Positions 36,905 through 50,192 of a stretch of 64,000 bases of DNA are shown piece after piece. This stretch comes from Haematococcus lacustris (Eukaryota > Chlorophyta > Chlorophyceae > Chlamydomonadales > Haematococcaceae). Where the stretch lies: NCBI GenBank assembly GCA_030144725.1, contig JASKMD010000024.1, forward strand, positions 2,099,076 to 2,163,075, given 5' to 3'. Position numbers and translations under genes: made by a program. Within the stretch, counting starts at the first letter, position 1; the number at the start of each line of letters is the position of its first letter. Below the pieces are notes generated by a model. That model was given only the letters and a program-made list of their open reading frames with translations. It had not been told where the DNA came from and did no database searches.

Positions 36905-37343
36905 GGTGGCCTTGGGCACGCAGCAGCAGCAGCAATGCAGGCAGCAAGTGGCAGCCAGGGCTGGCAGCTGTGTTGAGTTGTGTGGCCATGCCAGCATGGA
37001 GTGGCATGCTGGGTGGTGGCTGTGACATGGCTTCTCCTGGAGCCCCTCTGTGTTACTAGGGTAGTGAGTGGACTAGCTGCCGCTGCAAGGGCGGTGGGAG
37101 AAAGGGGTTCACCACCATGCGGGCATGGCATCTTGGACAAGGCTTCACCATGGAAAACAGTGTCCTACGAGCAGGGGTGTCAACCTGGGCAGCTGCAGGT
37201 GTGGTTACTGTTGGGAGTGACATTGTCCTGCGTTGCTTCCACCACCTGCTGGCAACAACTGCTGGCCATTGCTGACTGGCACACATTTGCATTACATTTT
37301 CATGGAAGGGAGTATGTATCTTTGCATACTATGCAAGGGAGCG

Positions 37344-37348
37344 TGTAA
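37344..37348 (+). terminator. Candidate TGTAA poly(A) signal of the DUF789 gene
   Basis: TGTAA is the common polyadenylation motif of green algae. This one is 440 nt after the stop codon, just before the Fanzor fragment. A 5-mer is weak evidence alone. Confidence 0.3.
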
Positions 37349-37376
37349 ACCGCAAGCCATACTGCTGGGAGGAGTC

Positions 37377-37676
37377 AGGTGGCCACACCGAGCAAGCTTC
37401 CTGCCAAAGGCAAGGAATATCCAGCATTGGGCTTCAAGAAGCTGCGAGACCGAGCCCCCAAGGCCCTAGCCCAGCAGCCTGTACCACAGTAGCATGTGTG
37501 CACCGCGCAATGCTTAAACTGTTGCTTACATGAGAGCATGTGTTTCATGCCAACATCGATCGCCTGACTCTAGCAAGGGGAGAGAGGTAGGGAATCAGGT
37601 ATTGGTGCCGGATGCTTGCTGCATGCAAACAGTTCAGATAACAGATAACACAGCCTCTATGCCTTAGTAGGGGAAC
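37377..37676 (+). mobile_element. Fanzor-type element, 300-bp 3' fragment (second copy)
   Basis: About 88-90 percent identical by eye to 15478-15786. Its coding part reads LPAKGKEYPALGFKKLRDRA, then PKALAQQPVPQ and TAG, so the reading frame of the last 31 codons is intact. The post-stop segment ATGTGTGCACCGCGCAATGC...GGTGCCGGATGCTTGCTGC is nearly unchanged. Similarity starts at GTGGC near 37380 and stops after GGGGAACAA. No more of the gene is present upstream. Confidence 0.8.
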
Positions 37677-37798
37677 AATGTGTTGTTGAAGTGTGCTTGA
37701 TACAGAGACCTGACAGATACATGGCGACAACCTTCTGTAACAGAGTGGCACTGAGCAAGCTCACCTGTCGGTGGCATGTTTGCGGGTCTCCTACCCCT

Positions 37799-37980
37799 TT
37801 CGCCCACCATGTCACACTATAGTACAGAAGTACCTCGAGGCGAGCTAGGCTTTATGCCACAGCCAGGCAGGCCAGGCCAAGTGTGGGTATACCTGCCCGA
37901 CAAGGCCTTGTTGCGCAAGTGGCGGCGCAAGGGGCGGGGATAGCCAGCTACAGCAAGACAACAGCAACATAAGAAAATAT
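37799..37980. repeat. 182-bp direct repeat, copy 1 (copy 2 at 41891-42068)
   Basis: CGCCCACCATGTCACACTAT... to ...AACATAAGAAAATA is repeated almost identically right after the N gap. After the shared end the flanks differ. Confidence 0.95.
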
Positions 37981-38115
37981 TAGTTATAGTTTCCGAGGCC
38001 TCGGGAATCGATCGGGAGAGTACGGTAGTACATAGGGGAATAATCGTGTAGGGGTCGTATAGGGGTATAATGTGCTGCGCGAGCAGAACCCATACGTGTA
38101 AACCGCAAGCCAAGT

Positions 38116-38555
38116 ACGGCGCGAGGTATGCTCGCGGAGTACGGACCTAAATTCCTTTCTTTTGACTTTTGTTGCATGATGTTTGTGTTACAATTACATC
38201 ATACTACTGAGCTCGCTGTAGCATCATATCAATGCAGCGACATATCAATGCTATGTTACACGCCAGTTCTGAGCATTTGTACATTTAACAATGTGCTGCG
38301 AGGAGGAGTCAGTAAGGCGCGACCGGCCAACCTAGAATTCTATTTCTAGGTTTCTAGGCTCAGGAAAAAATTCTAGGTTTCCGAGCCACCTAGAATTCTA
38401 TGGGCGTGCCCTAGGAGTCAGTGGAGGAGTGTGCGGCGCAAGGTATGCGATGTTCTGCTCGCGGAGTACGGACCTAGATTCCTTTCTTTTGACTTTTGTT
38501 GCCTGATGTATGTGTTACCATTACACCAGACTACTGAGCTCGCTGTAGCATCAGT
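38116..38555. repeat. Pair of about 110-bp direct repeats with AT-rich palindromes between
   Basis: The unit CTCGCGGAGTACGGACCTA...TTACTGAGCTCGCTGTAGCATCA-like sequence occurs at about 38132-38229 and 38457-38553. Between them lies CTAGAATTCTATTTCTAGG and a second CCTAGAATTCTATGGG, forming short inverted repeats. Origin unknown. Confidence 0.85.
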
Positions 38556-38699
38556 TTTCCGACTTTACCAACCAACATAATGTGTTACCAACGGCCTAAA
38601 CACTAGAGTAGGCCCAAACAACGGCCTAAACACTGTGCTTGCATAAGCATGGCTAGTCGGTACCCATCGCCTTCGTAGCGCACGACACGATAGAATTGC

Positions 38700-39443
38700 A
38701 TGCTATGCACCTTCAGGCGAAACCTGCCGGGAACCTTGCAAACCCGTCGAATCTGCCACGTTCCCCCGCACTGATCGTTTTGCCTGAGAGGGCGACTTGT
38801 GTCTCGCAAGCGTCGCGCCCCGGAGCGCAGCCCAAACCCCAGGTGCGCCGCTCTTTTGAGCTATCCGTTCCAATGCAAGAGATTGAGTCATTAGCCACTG
38901 CGTTGGCCAGATTCACATCCACTAGAGGTTCAAGACACCCACAGGGAGTGGCATCACGAGACAGAAACCATGAGAGGCTTTGGCTTGCCGCAGGAAGATG
39001 GCATTGTCTCAGCCTACTTTGAAGCTGTTAGGGCGTACCGCAGCCTGCAGCGTGCGCTGGGTCCAGCGGCTGTAGCCACAGCAAGGCAATTGTCCAACAG
39101 CCCCCTGGCAGGAAGCAAGGACGCATGGGTGTCTGCAGCTGCAGCATGTGGGGTGAAAGTAGAGCTTTTCGTAGAGCTGGCTTCAACTCGTGCAAGCCTC
39201 CTCCATGACCTACCTTACGTCAAGTGCTGCGCCCAGCAGGAGGCAACCACGCCTTGGATGGCCGGTGAGCCCATCCTGGCCAACAGGAGCACAGGCTGGG
39301 AGTCGCAGCACCTCCCTCATCAGCCCGGAAAGGCAGAAGCAGGTCCTCTTACTAGGGGTGGTGTTTTGTCTGCATGGAGCTACATGGCATGGGCGCCTTC
39401 CACCTACACTATTGCCCAACCCCTGCCCCAGGGTATAGCCTAG
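38700..39443 (+). CDS. Hypothetical protein, probably incomplete
   Basis: An ORF at 38970-39443 (MRGFGLPQEDGIVSAYFEAV...) has protein-like composition. An overlapping ORF from 38696 has an Arg/Ser/Pro-rich start that could be a plastid transit peptide, but no clean splice joins the two frames. The coding potential stops shortly before the CTG tract, and the gene may be interrupted by it. No family recognised. Confidence 0.25.
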
Positions 39444-39504
39444 GGGTTGGCATGATGAACATGCACTAACTGTAAGCTGATGATAGCTGACATGGGGACA
39501 CACA

Positions 39505-41390
<1,886 letters not shown>

Positions 41391-41890
41391 NNNNNNNNNN
41401 NNNNNNNNNNNNNNNNNNNNNNNNNNNNNNNNNNNNNNNNNNNNNNNNNNNNNNNNNNNNNNNNNNNNNNNNNNNNNNNNNNNNNNNNNNNNNNNNNNNN
41501 NNNNNNNNNNNNNNNNNNNNNNNNNNNNNNNNNNNNNNNNNNNNNNNNNNNNNNNNNNNNNNNNNNNNNNNNNNNNNNNNNNNNNNNNNNNNNNNNNNNN
41601 NNNNNNNNNNNNNNNNNNNNNNNNNNNNNNNNNNNNNNNNNNNNNNNNNNNNNNNNNNNNNNNNNNNNNNNNNNNNNNNNNNNNNNNNNNNNNNNNNNNN
41701 NNNNNNNNNNNNNNNNNNNNNNNNNNNNNNNNNNNNNNNNNNNNNNNNNNNNNNNNNNNNNNNNNNNNNNNNNNNNNNNNNNNNNNNNNNNNNNNNNNNN
41801 NNNNNNNNNNNNNNNNNNNNNNNNNNNNNNNNNNNNNNNNNNNNNNNNNNNNNNNNNNNNNNNNNNNNNNNNNNNNNNNNNNNNNNNNNN
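41391..41890. other. Assembly gap (500 N)
   Basis: Exactly 500 N, a conventional placeholder, so the real gap size is unknown. Confidence 1.
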
Positions 41891-42068
41891 TCGCCCACCA
41901 TGTCACACTATAGTACAGAAGTACCTCGAGGCGAGCTAGGCTTTATGCCACAGCCAGGCAGGCCAGGCCAAGTGTGGGTATACCTGCCCGACAAGGCCTT
42001 GTTGCGCTAGTGGCGGCGCAAGGGGCGGGGATAGCCAGCTACAGCAAGACAACCGCAACATAAGAAAA
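41891..42068. repeat. 182-bp direct repeat, copy 2
   Basis: Begins at the first base after the gap and matches 37799-37978 with only two or three differences. The copy may extend left into the gap. Confidence 0.95.
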
Positions 42069-42333
42069 TACTGAACCCCTTGCAAAGGGGATGTGTGTGA
42101 GCAAGAGTTACTAGAGTAGGGTAGGGCTCGAGCTAGCAATAGATCTGGAGGCACACACACCAGAAGGCTGAGCTGAAGTCGGCATTAGGCACACTAGCAG
42201 TAGCCTTTACAGCAGCGATTTCGCAGCCTGTGTTTAACCACAACTCGTGCTTTATTTTGGTGTTGCATGAGGGCTGTAGCGATTTAAAACTGCAGTCATT
42301 GCTCTGCAGGCAGCTGCCAACGCGTATTCGACA

Positions 42334-45300
42334 ATGTGTCTAGCAACTCAAATAAGCGCGGATCAGGTTGACCTACGCAAGCCGGCAACGCAACCACCTT
42401 TCACCCTCGCTGACATAAGACGTGCTATCCCAGCACACTGCTTCCAGCGATCGCTGCTGAAATCGGTGTCGTATCTGGCCGTGGATGTGCTGCTCGTCGC
42501 CTTGCTTTTTACTGCTGCCTGCTACATTGACCACCTCGGCCCGGCTAAATGGCTCTTGTGGCCTGCCTACTGGTTTTTACAAGTGAGTGAATGTGGGCGT
42601 TAGCACTGAGTACTGAGCACCAGCAACCACCGGCGCCGTTGCCACCGGCGCATGCAGGGCGCTGTCTCCACTGGAATCTGGGTCATTGCACATGAGTGCG
42701 GCCACGGCGCATTCTCAGATACTGCGTGGATCAATGACGGCGTCGGACTAGTGAGCACTCTATCGGAGACAGCAAGATTGATGCAAGTCACCTGACCCTA
42801 TCCCCGCAAGTCCCCTGCATGGTACCATCTGCAGGTATTCCACTCCTTGCTGCTAGTGCCATACTTCTCTTGGTGAGTATGGCGATTTAAGAAGTATGAC
42901 CACAACTCAGCTCTCGAGGCACATAGCTGTTGAAGATTGTGAGCAATAGTGTAGAACCGCTGCTGACACTGCATCGCTTGGTCCGCCCTTGTAGGAAGCA
43001 CTCCCACAGACGGCACCACCAAAACACCGGCAGTGTAGACAAAGATGAGGTGGGGATGAGGCCTCAGACCTGCAGCATGGCATGTTGCATGCTGAGGAAG
43101 TGAGCACTTCAATGAAGCAAAATGCTGGTTGGCTGATGTTCACCTGTCACAATCACGTTTGTGGGAGCTGCAAAAGCCGTGGAGGATGAAGGCCCCAACA
43201 GGGATGAGCTCAGTGTCAGGGAGGGCCCAGCTGGTCATCCTCTGCAGCACACAGGCTTAGTGGCATGGTGTATGCATGCAGGTGTTTGTCCCAATAGTGT
43301 TGCCGGTGGGTTCAGACTTCCACTGGCTCATGAAGACCCCAGTGTACCGGGCCCTGCACATCGCCTTCATGTCCCTCCTGGGCTGGCCGTCATACCTGTT
43401 CTTCAATGCAGCTGGCCGCCACTATGACAGGTGAGGTCAGGATGCGTCAGGCTGACCCTAACCCTCACCCCTATCTCCGCCAGGTGTAAGCTGGGTTAGG
43501 GTTAGCTAGGTAACCCCAACCTTCACTATAACCTTAACCTTAACCCTAATCCTAATCCTAATCTTGACCTTAACCCTAACATCTACCCTCCTCCTAACCT
43601 TCCTCCTAACCTAACCCTAACCCTAACCCAAGAATGATAGGTGCATGACCATCCAGCCGTCCGCCCTCCCAGTTGTCCTGTATCCAAGCCGCCCAGCTTG
43701 CACACACCAGTGGTCAGGGCTGAGTAAGGCTGTGGCACCAGGGCTTGGCTGAGCGGCTATTGAGGTCCAACTGGGCATGCGGGCCTTGATAGTAGGACAG
43801 GGTTCTGCACCTACAGCAGGCTGGAGTCCAGTCAAAGCATGCCACAGCTGCCATGCCTTGCTGCTGGTGGTGCAGGTGGGCCAACCACTTTGACCCCTTC
43901 TCCCCCATCTTCAGCAAGAAGGAGCGTGTGGAGGTGCTGTACAGTGATATCGCCCTAGGTCTGGTCCTGACTGGCCTGGGCCTGCTGTGGAAGACGTTTG
44001 GCTTCATGTGGCTGCTGAAGATGTACATCATCCCTTACCTTGTGGTGAACCACTGGTGGGTGGAGCCGCAGCAGTCCTGAGCCAGCCTGAGCTCTTCCCC
44101 ACAGCTCCTGATATCCGACCCATCGCTCTGCTCCCTTAGTCTTGTCCGCCCTGGATGTGAAAGCTGTGTGCTCTGCTGGGTCACAGCACACCTCTTGTGC
44201 CTCACTCACCCTCAAGCACAGCATCTTTGCTCATTGGCCACTGGCATCTGCAGTCAGGCCCCTGCTGTCCTTGCTGCTGGCTCCTCCTCCCAGCACCCCT
44301 TGCAACGTGCTGTGCAACAGCAGCAGTGGCAGTGGCAGCAGCAGTGGTAGCAGCAGTGGTAGCAGCAGTGGTAACAGCAGCAGTGGCAACGCAGTGATGC
44401 CAGCTTAATTACTGTGGCCTGCCTTGTGATACAGAGTGCGTGCTTGCACCACAATGTGTGCTGACCTGCCATGCATGTTGCTGACTTGCCCCTGACGGTG
44501 CCCCTGCAGGCTGGTGATGATCACCTTCCTGCAGCACACCCACCCCAGCCTGCCCCACTACGATGACAAGGAGTGGGACTGGCTGCGTGGCGCCCTGGCC
44601 ACCGTGGACAGGTGCTGTGAGGGCTGTAGGTGCAGTGGTACAGTGGTGCTGTGAGGGCCGCATCACATGGCCCCTGCTGCCAGCCCCTGCACCCCAGCCT
44701 GCATGTTGAGAGCCACTACTGCGGCGCATGGAGTGACACCATGCGGGGCCACACCATGTGCACCCTCACACATCCTGCGCTGAGTGTCGACCACCACACA
44801 TCCTGAGTGTTGGCACTGGCTTGCCGAGTGCTGACACTGGCTTCCCTGAGTGCTGACCATGAGTTGAGGCCGTCAGCCGGCATGGGCACCAAACAGGCGG
44901 CTTGTTGCGGCTCCCTCACCGCTGGTGGAGCAGGTTGTGTTGTTTTCTGGTCCTGTGGGCACTGAGGCAGGTGGTAGAGCGCTGCCAGGCTAACAGGACG
45001 GCAGCCTCATCAGCAGGTAGCTAGGCATCAGGGATGATAGGCATGGGTAGGCATGCAGGCCTGGAGAGGCATGGACTGGAGTTGGAGCCTGCTGCCCATG
45101 CTGTGCCCATGCTGTGGCTGCAGGAGCTATGGTGTGCTGGACCATGTGTTTCACCAGTGAGTGACCGGGTTGCAGCGAACCTGGCCAGGGCCTGGCCCGG
45201 AGGGGTGTAGCCCTTGTGGCCAATGCAGTGGGCGGGCCGCAGCAGACCACACAGGCTGTAGTCCTCGTTGCTGATGCAGCTGGCAACTAGGCTTGTGGCC

Positions 45301-46570
45301 AAAAGCAACAGCCCAAGGCAACCGCTGCTAGGCCCTTCATGGCCAGGCCGCAGCAGACCCTGAACAGGGCCTGGCCTGGAGGGGTGTAGGCCTCAGGGCC
45401 AACGCAGCTGGTGACGAGAGCCATGCTAACATCAACAGCTAGAAGCATCCACTGCGCTATGCTCGACAGCAACAGGCAGCCATTGCGCTGTGCTCGACAG
45501 CAACAGGCAGCCATCGCCAGGCCCTTGATGACCTCCGCCTTTCCTGTTGCTCCAAGGCCAGTGTGTCTGCTACTCCAGCAGCTTGCATGCTGCTGTCAGA
45601 TCCAGGTTCAGCCCAAGAGCGTCAGGCTTTGAGTGGCCAAGGTCAGGGCTAGGCCTCCTGGCCGCAGTGCTGCCAGCAATGACTGCAAGCACCTGGCGCC
45701 GTATGACCCTGCTGGCCCCCTCTCCTGCCTGTGTGCCTGCAGCATCGCTGACACCCATGTGTGCCACCACCTGTTCTCCTACATGCCGCACTACCATGCC
45801 CAGGAGGCGACAGAGGCCATGAAGAAGGTGAGCGACAGGCGGCTGTGACCCACAGGTGCAGGCTCCAAGCTGCTTGGTGCTGTAGCCAGCATCTCGCGAA
45901 CGGAACAGACCCTGCTCATGCTGAGCTGGTGGTGCCCCATGTGGGTGTTAGGGATGCTTCAGGCGCACAGGCAGGAGAGGGGGCTCGACTGTGTACTCCA
46001 CCAAATGGAGCTCAGACTGCATGCATGCTTGGCTGGTGGTGGCATTGGAGGTCAGGCTGCATGCTGTGTCCAGTGCCACCTGCTGAGGGATCACACACCA
46101 CATGCCTGGTGTGTTGTGGACCGTAAGCCTAGACAAGCCTGCCCACAGGGGCAGGAGCTTGGCAGGCAGGCAGGGGTGTAACTCTAAACTCCAACAAGTG
46201 GAGCCTAGACTGCATGCTGTGCTTGTTAGGCAGGTAGGATCTTAACTGTATTTCCTTACAAGTGGAGCTAAGGCTGCATGCTGTGCTTGTCAGGCAGGCA
46301 GGGTCTTCCCACTGTATTCCCCAACAAGTGGAGGTTAGGCTGCGTGGTGTGTCCGGTGCCACCTGCTGAGGCATCCAAGCACTCACACGCCACATGCCTT
46401 GGTGAGTGTGTGTGTAGGTGTTGGGCCCTTACTACGCCCAAGACAAACGCAACGTGTTCCAAGCGCTGTGGCAGGACCTTGCCGCCTGCCCCTTCGTGAC
46501 GGTAGACGCCCCGGGTGAAGCCACTTACTGGTTCCAGCAAGGCACTGCCGGCAAGGCGAAGCAATCCTAG
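42334..46570 (+). CDS. FAD2: Delta-12 (omega-6) fatty acid desaturase, ER type, 10 exons, 378 aa
   Basis: Introduces the delta-12 double bond into oleate on ER phospholipids, making linoleate. Exons in phase: 42334-42582, 42658-42750, 42835-42872, 42995-43049, 43282-43430, 43876-44055, 44510-44611, 45124-45156, 45743-45827, 46418-46570. The three histidine boxes of the di-iron centre are present: HECGH 95-99, HRRHH 131-135, HVCHH 305-309. The surrounding sequence ([44 protein letters not shown]) is of the ER FAD2 type rather than plastid FAD6, which has a different first box. Hydrophobic segments at about 50-90 and 215-255 fit the usual membrane fold. The length equals the usual about 380 aa. 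It ends KAKQS, a KxKxx di-lysine ER-retrieval motif. The start MCLATQ is the first in-frame ATG of exon 1; no transit peptide is visible. Intron 5 holds telomere-like repeats and intron 6 a GGTAGCAGCAGT repeat. Confidence 0.95.
43440..43632. repeat. Degenerate telomere-like (CCCTAA)n in FAD2 intron 5
   Basis: CCCTAACCCTCACCCC, then AACCTTAACCCTAATCC and finally CTAACCCTAACCCTAACCC, with many one-base variants (CCTTAA, CCTAAT). Between them is GGGTTAGGGTTAGC in the opposite orientation, so the tract contains a head-to-head arrangement. Confidence 0.9.
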
Positions 46571-46867
46571 GCCGAGGTGTGAATGGTGTGTATGGGGCAG
46601 CTGCAGGATGAGCACAAAATTGACGGAGGAGGGTGGTGGTAGGATAGAGGATGTTGTGCTGACTAAGCATACCAGTATTCCTCAGTTGCAACAAACATGT
46701 AGGAGAGGTAGTAAACCTTTGGTGTACATCACGGGTAACTTTCAGAGGGTACCCTCATCTTGGCACCCTATATTCTCTTGCTAGGAGTTGAGTAAAAATG
46801 GCAGCGAAGGAGAGGTTAGAAAAAGGGTAGTTGCGAGTGATTTGTGATGTCGAGGTATGATTTGGTG
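46571..46867. other. FAD2 3' flank
   Basis: Probable 3' UTR. No TGTAA until 46916. It contains no other gene that I can support. Confidence 0.4.
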
Positions 46868-46920
46868 TTACACGCATTACAGATAGGGTGTGATGAGAGG
46901 AATTCCAGGGTATAATGTAA
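46868..46920. repeat. 50-bp dispersed repeat (second copy 56448-56500)
   Basis: ACACGCATTACAGATAGGGT, then TGATGAGAG and AATTCCAGGGTATAATGTA, occurs in both places with four differences. It marks both edges of the mobile-element block. The copy here ends in TGTAA and could also act as FAD2 poly(A) signal. Confidence 0.85.
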
Positions 46921-46929
46921 TATCTGAGG

Positions 46930-47215
46930 TGTATGCAAAATAAAGGATCAAATAATATTCCATGACTCGGATGAGTGTATCAAGGTTTCAAAGCGCGTGT
47001 TGTCCACAAGTGTATCGCAAGTCGTGAGTGTGCTAGTTGCATGTAAGGCTTGCACGTCGAAACCTGCAAGTCGCGAGTTACCCCGAGAAAGCTCGCATAC
47101 GCAACTTGTGCAACTTGAACGCAAATGCAACAAAGCGCGGTAGCTTAGCCAGGCTGGCATGTATACTAATAATTGCCAGGCTGGCATGTTGACTACAAGC
47201 TTCGGGCTTTGGGCA
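46930..47215. repeat. Element family A, copy 1 (related to 52918-53175)
   Basis: Shares GAGTGTGCTAGTTGCATGTA, GGCTTGCACGTCG and GCCAGGCTGGCATGTTGACTA with 52918-53175, with many differences elsewhere. The GCCAGGCTGGC(ATG/GACC) palindromic core recurs also at 49772, 50056 and 50080. Confidence 0.7.
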
Positions 47216-47360
47216 GGCGCTCACTGCGGATAGACAGATAGTCGTTGCTGCTAAGCCACTTTGTTGTCCAAAACTTCAGATATTTGACCTAACGTTGACC
47301 GCGCTTTTTATATAATTAACGGGCTGCGGGGAGCACTTTTGTATAATTGACGATAGACGG

Positions 47361-47534
47361 TAGATAGTGGAAGCGCCGGTAGTTTTAGGTGCCCTAAAAA
47401 CGCGAGGCCGAGGCGCTGGTGCTTCAAAGCTCGAGACCGAAGCCAGCTGGCTGAGGTCGAGAGCTTTGAAGCACCAGCGCCGAGGCCGAGTGTTTTTGGG
47501 GTGCCTAAAACGCCCCGGGCGATGCCACTATCTA
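47361..47534. mobile_element. Foldback element 1 (174 bp)
   Basis: Almost perfect palindrome from TAGATAGTGGAAGCGCC to ...GCCACTATCTA, with the core CGAGACCGAAGCCAGC-TGGC. No coding capacity. It is followed by the 198-bp companion segment 47536-47733. Confidence 0.9.
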
Positions 47535-47535
47535 A

Positions 47536-47733
47536 TTTAGTTCCGTTCTTGGTGCGTTGTGGATACATTCTGTGCGGCGAAGCCGCACTTCTGGATCAAC
47601 ACTTTGTTTTGGAGCGAAGGGCGGGGCGTGGTGGCACCATACGCGACTTGCAACGCACGCGGGAAGGTAGCTAGTTTGAACCAGCTATGCACTTTTCTAA
47701 AATGGTCCGCGTCCCGCGTTTTTAAGAGCATAT
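47536..47733. repeat. Companion segment of the foldback elements (198 bp)
   Basis: ATTTAGTTCCGTTC...GCGGCGAAGCCGCAC...AAAATGGTCCGCGTCCCGCG-TTTTTAAGAG. It is also present, in inverted orientation relative to here, after the foldbacks at 55080-55250 and 55535-55705, and in the same orientation at 56155-56337. Confidence 0.9.
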
Positions 47734-48202
47734 CTGAGGTATAGGGAAAAATATAGGCGTCCTTATTTTCTCATAATGGAGGCATAATAGGGGCATAATA
47801 AGGGGTCAACCGCGCCGGTACTCAGAGCTTACAATCGCACGTTTACAAAAACGTGATGGCCTAATGCTAATGTGACCCTGCAGACGTCGATGGCCTAGCG
47901 AGTTGCACGAAATGAATGAAAGAAATCAATCGCTGCACCATTCCAATGCCAAGCCAAGCATGAAGCCAAGCATGAATGCAACATGCCCTGGTGCTGGCAC
48001 ACACAGCTGCTCATTGGCAGAGAGGAAGGCCATGGCATCAGGGCAGACTCCCTGGGGAACGTATGGCCATGGGGCGGGGGAAGGGTACAGGGGCCGCATG
48101 ACTAGGGCCAGGCTGTATTGAACATGGCGCGTTGAAGCCGATAGCGGAGCGGAGACTGCCTGCGGGCTGTTTAGGACATAGAAGGACATAGCATAGAACA
48201 TA
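47734..48202. other. Unassigned stretch within the repeat block
   Basis: Begins with ATCTGAGGTATAGGGAAAAA-TATAGGCGTC, which recurs at 52871-52900. Short ORFs only; no gene supported. Confidence 0.5.
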
Positions 48203-48640
48203 GCAGCGGCAGCAGCAGTGGCAGCAGGGGCAACAACGGCAACACTGGCAGCAGCAGCAGCTGCAGCAGCAGAAGCTGCAGCAGCAGCAACAACATCAGC
48301 GGCAGCAGCAGCAGCGGCAGTGGCTACAGCGGCAACACTGGCAGCAGCGACAACACCGGCAGCAGCGGCAACACCGGCAGCAGCGACAACACCGGCAGCA
48401 GCGGCAACACCGGCAGCTGCAGCAGCGGTGGCAGCAGCAGCAGCAGCTCGCGCGGCAGCAGCAGCAGCAGCAACAGCAGGGGCAACAACGGCAACACTGG
48501 CAGCAGCAGAAGCTGCAGCAGCAACAGCAGCAAGCGGCAGTGGCTACAGCGGCAACACTGGCAGCAGCGACAGCAGCGGCAACACCGGCGACAGCAGCAG
48601 CGATGGCAGCAGCAGCAGCAGCAGCGGGATTGCGCTGGTT
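48203..48640. repeat. Imperfect GGCAGCAGC/ACAACACCGGCAGC tract
   Basis: Trinucleotide-rich array with a higher-order 15-bp unit (CGGCAGCAGCGGCAACAC and variants). It reads as Ala- or Gly/Ser-rich sequence on plus and Cys- or Leu-rich on minus, with no flanking exons, so coding use is doubtful. Confidence 0.85.
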
Positions 48641-49789
48641 GGTGATGCGCAACATGAGTGATGTGGCGTTACACTTGCTCTTGGTGTGCATCTGTGCAAT
48701 AGAGCAACATGTGAGCAAGCATCAGCAAGTGGTGGCAGAGCAGTGCACGGGACACGTGTGGTGGGCAAGGTGTTGTAATGGTGACAGAGAGCGCAGCACT
48801 CACTTGGCACAAACATGCACATAGCACCACACAGCAGCTTGGGCCTCCTGTAGTAGGCGTCATGGAAATGGGTCTGATGGTAGAGTTGGGATGAACCTCC
48901 AACTGCACGGGTACAGATTACAGCACGTGAGCACATGTTGCAACAGATATAGGCTGCTCAGCATTCCCGCTACTGCACATGCTACCACGGTGTTGCTGCA
49001 ACACCACTTGCAATTCTCACCTGCTCGGGTGTTGCGTTTGTCCCCGTAATGGGGAACTTGAGCGTCGGAACTGCAAAGATAGTAGCGTCCTGAGTCGCAA
49101 GACCCTCGCGCTGCTGAAGAGCTGTGATTAAGGGCTGTGATTAAGCAAGCCGGCCGCCACCACCTTGACCATTGACAACGACCACCTCCTGCGCGTGTGC
49201 CGCTGGCATACTTGCATCTGTCGCTACGTTGATATTGGCAATGGGTTGACCATGTGGTGGATGCGGGCTTTGGAGCGAACCGTTTGGGCTGCCAATAGCC
49301 AGGGTGGACGCCACGGCTTGCCACAGAGACACGACCAGAACAGGGAGGTACGGTGCAGCTTTGGTCAATTAGCTCCCAGGTGCCTAACAGTGCTATCTCG
49401 CTAGATGTTGCAGGGGCGCCACTGCTCGCTGCTGCGTCGCTGCCGCATGTGATAGCTGAAGCTGACTTGCGGCCTCCTGACAATTGAGTAGCATTTTCCA
49501 ACGTGGCTGCCTGGCTGTGCGGCTGTCGGGCTGTGCGGTTGTCTGGCTGTGCGGCGGTCTCTGTCGACTTGACTGTGGTTGACCTCATCTTGACCTCCTT
49601 TTGAATCTGTCACACGTCAGTGGCCGCGCAAGTCGTGCAAGCCGCACAAGCTGTGCAAGCCGCGATGGCGTGCAAAGCAGTCGGGTAGAATAAGGCCCTC
49701 AATGGGGAGGAATGGCTAGATGAGGCTGTCGGCAAGTCGTGCAAGCCGCTTATACCGAGCTACTTATAACTGCCAGGCTGGCGACCGGC
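48641..49789 (-). other. Unassigned stretch; possible relic exons on minus
   Basis: A minus-strand ORF at 48860-49588 begins MRSTTVKSTETAAQPDN and has a repeated QPDNRTARQPHSQ segment. Another frame at 49141-49368 (VSLWQAVASTLAIGSPNGSL) looks equally protein-like. No family recognised. These may be exons of a decayed mobile-element gene. Confidence 0.25.
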
Positions 49790-49895
49790 AAAACATAATG
49801 GTCGAGCGGCAAATGATAATGGTCGAGCGGCAAGTGCACTTTTTGATAATGGTCGAGCGGCAAAGTGCACTTTTTGATAATGCTCGTGCGGCAAA
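49790..49895. repeat. Iteron array 1 (GGTCGAGCGGCAAAnnATAAT units)
   Basis: Five units of about 20-21 bp with core GTCGAGCGGCAA; some are extended by GTGCACTTTTTGATAAT. The same arrays recur at 50091 and 53261. Confidence 0.9.
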
Positions 49896-50090
49896 TGAGA
49901 GCGTTGGTCCAGCAACTGCGTTGCGAATGCGTTGTTCGTAGTGCTGGTCAACGTGGGATAGGGGCGGTCAACGTGGGACGGGTATACAGCTACTACTATT
50001 GCTACCTCTACGTTGCTCAAGCGACTCTACGCGATAGCTTAGCGGACGTGCTACCTGGCTGGCATGTATACTTATAACTGCCAGGCTGGC

Positions 50091-50192
50091 GACCGGCAAA
50101 ACATAATGGTCGAGCGGCAAAGCATAATGGTCGAGCGGCAAAACATAATGGTCGAGCGGCAAGTGCACTTTTTGATATTGGTCGAGCGGCAA
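50091..50192. repeat. Iteron array 2
   Basis: Five units of GGTCGAGCGGCAAAGCATAAT type, starting from GCGACCGGCAAAACATAAT and ending with the GTGCACTTTTTGATATT variant. Confidence 0.9.

Noticed and set aside
43440..43632. A chromosome end
   Set aside because: The tract is degenerate, changes orientation and lies inside a FAD2 intron with conserved exons on both sides.
49790..50192. Possible CRISPR array because of regular 20-bp repeats
   Set aside because: The repeats are nearly contiguous with no variable spacers of constant length, and the genome is eukaryotic; they are iterons or minisatellites.
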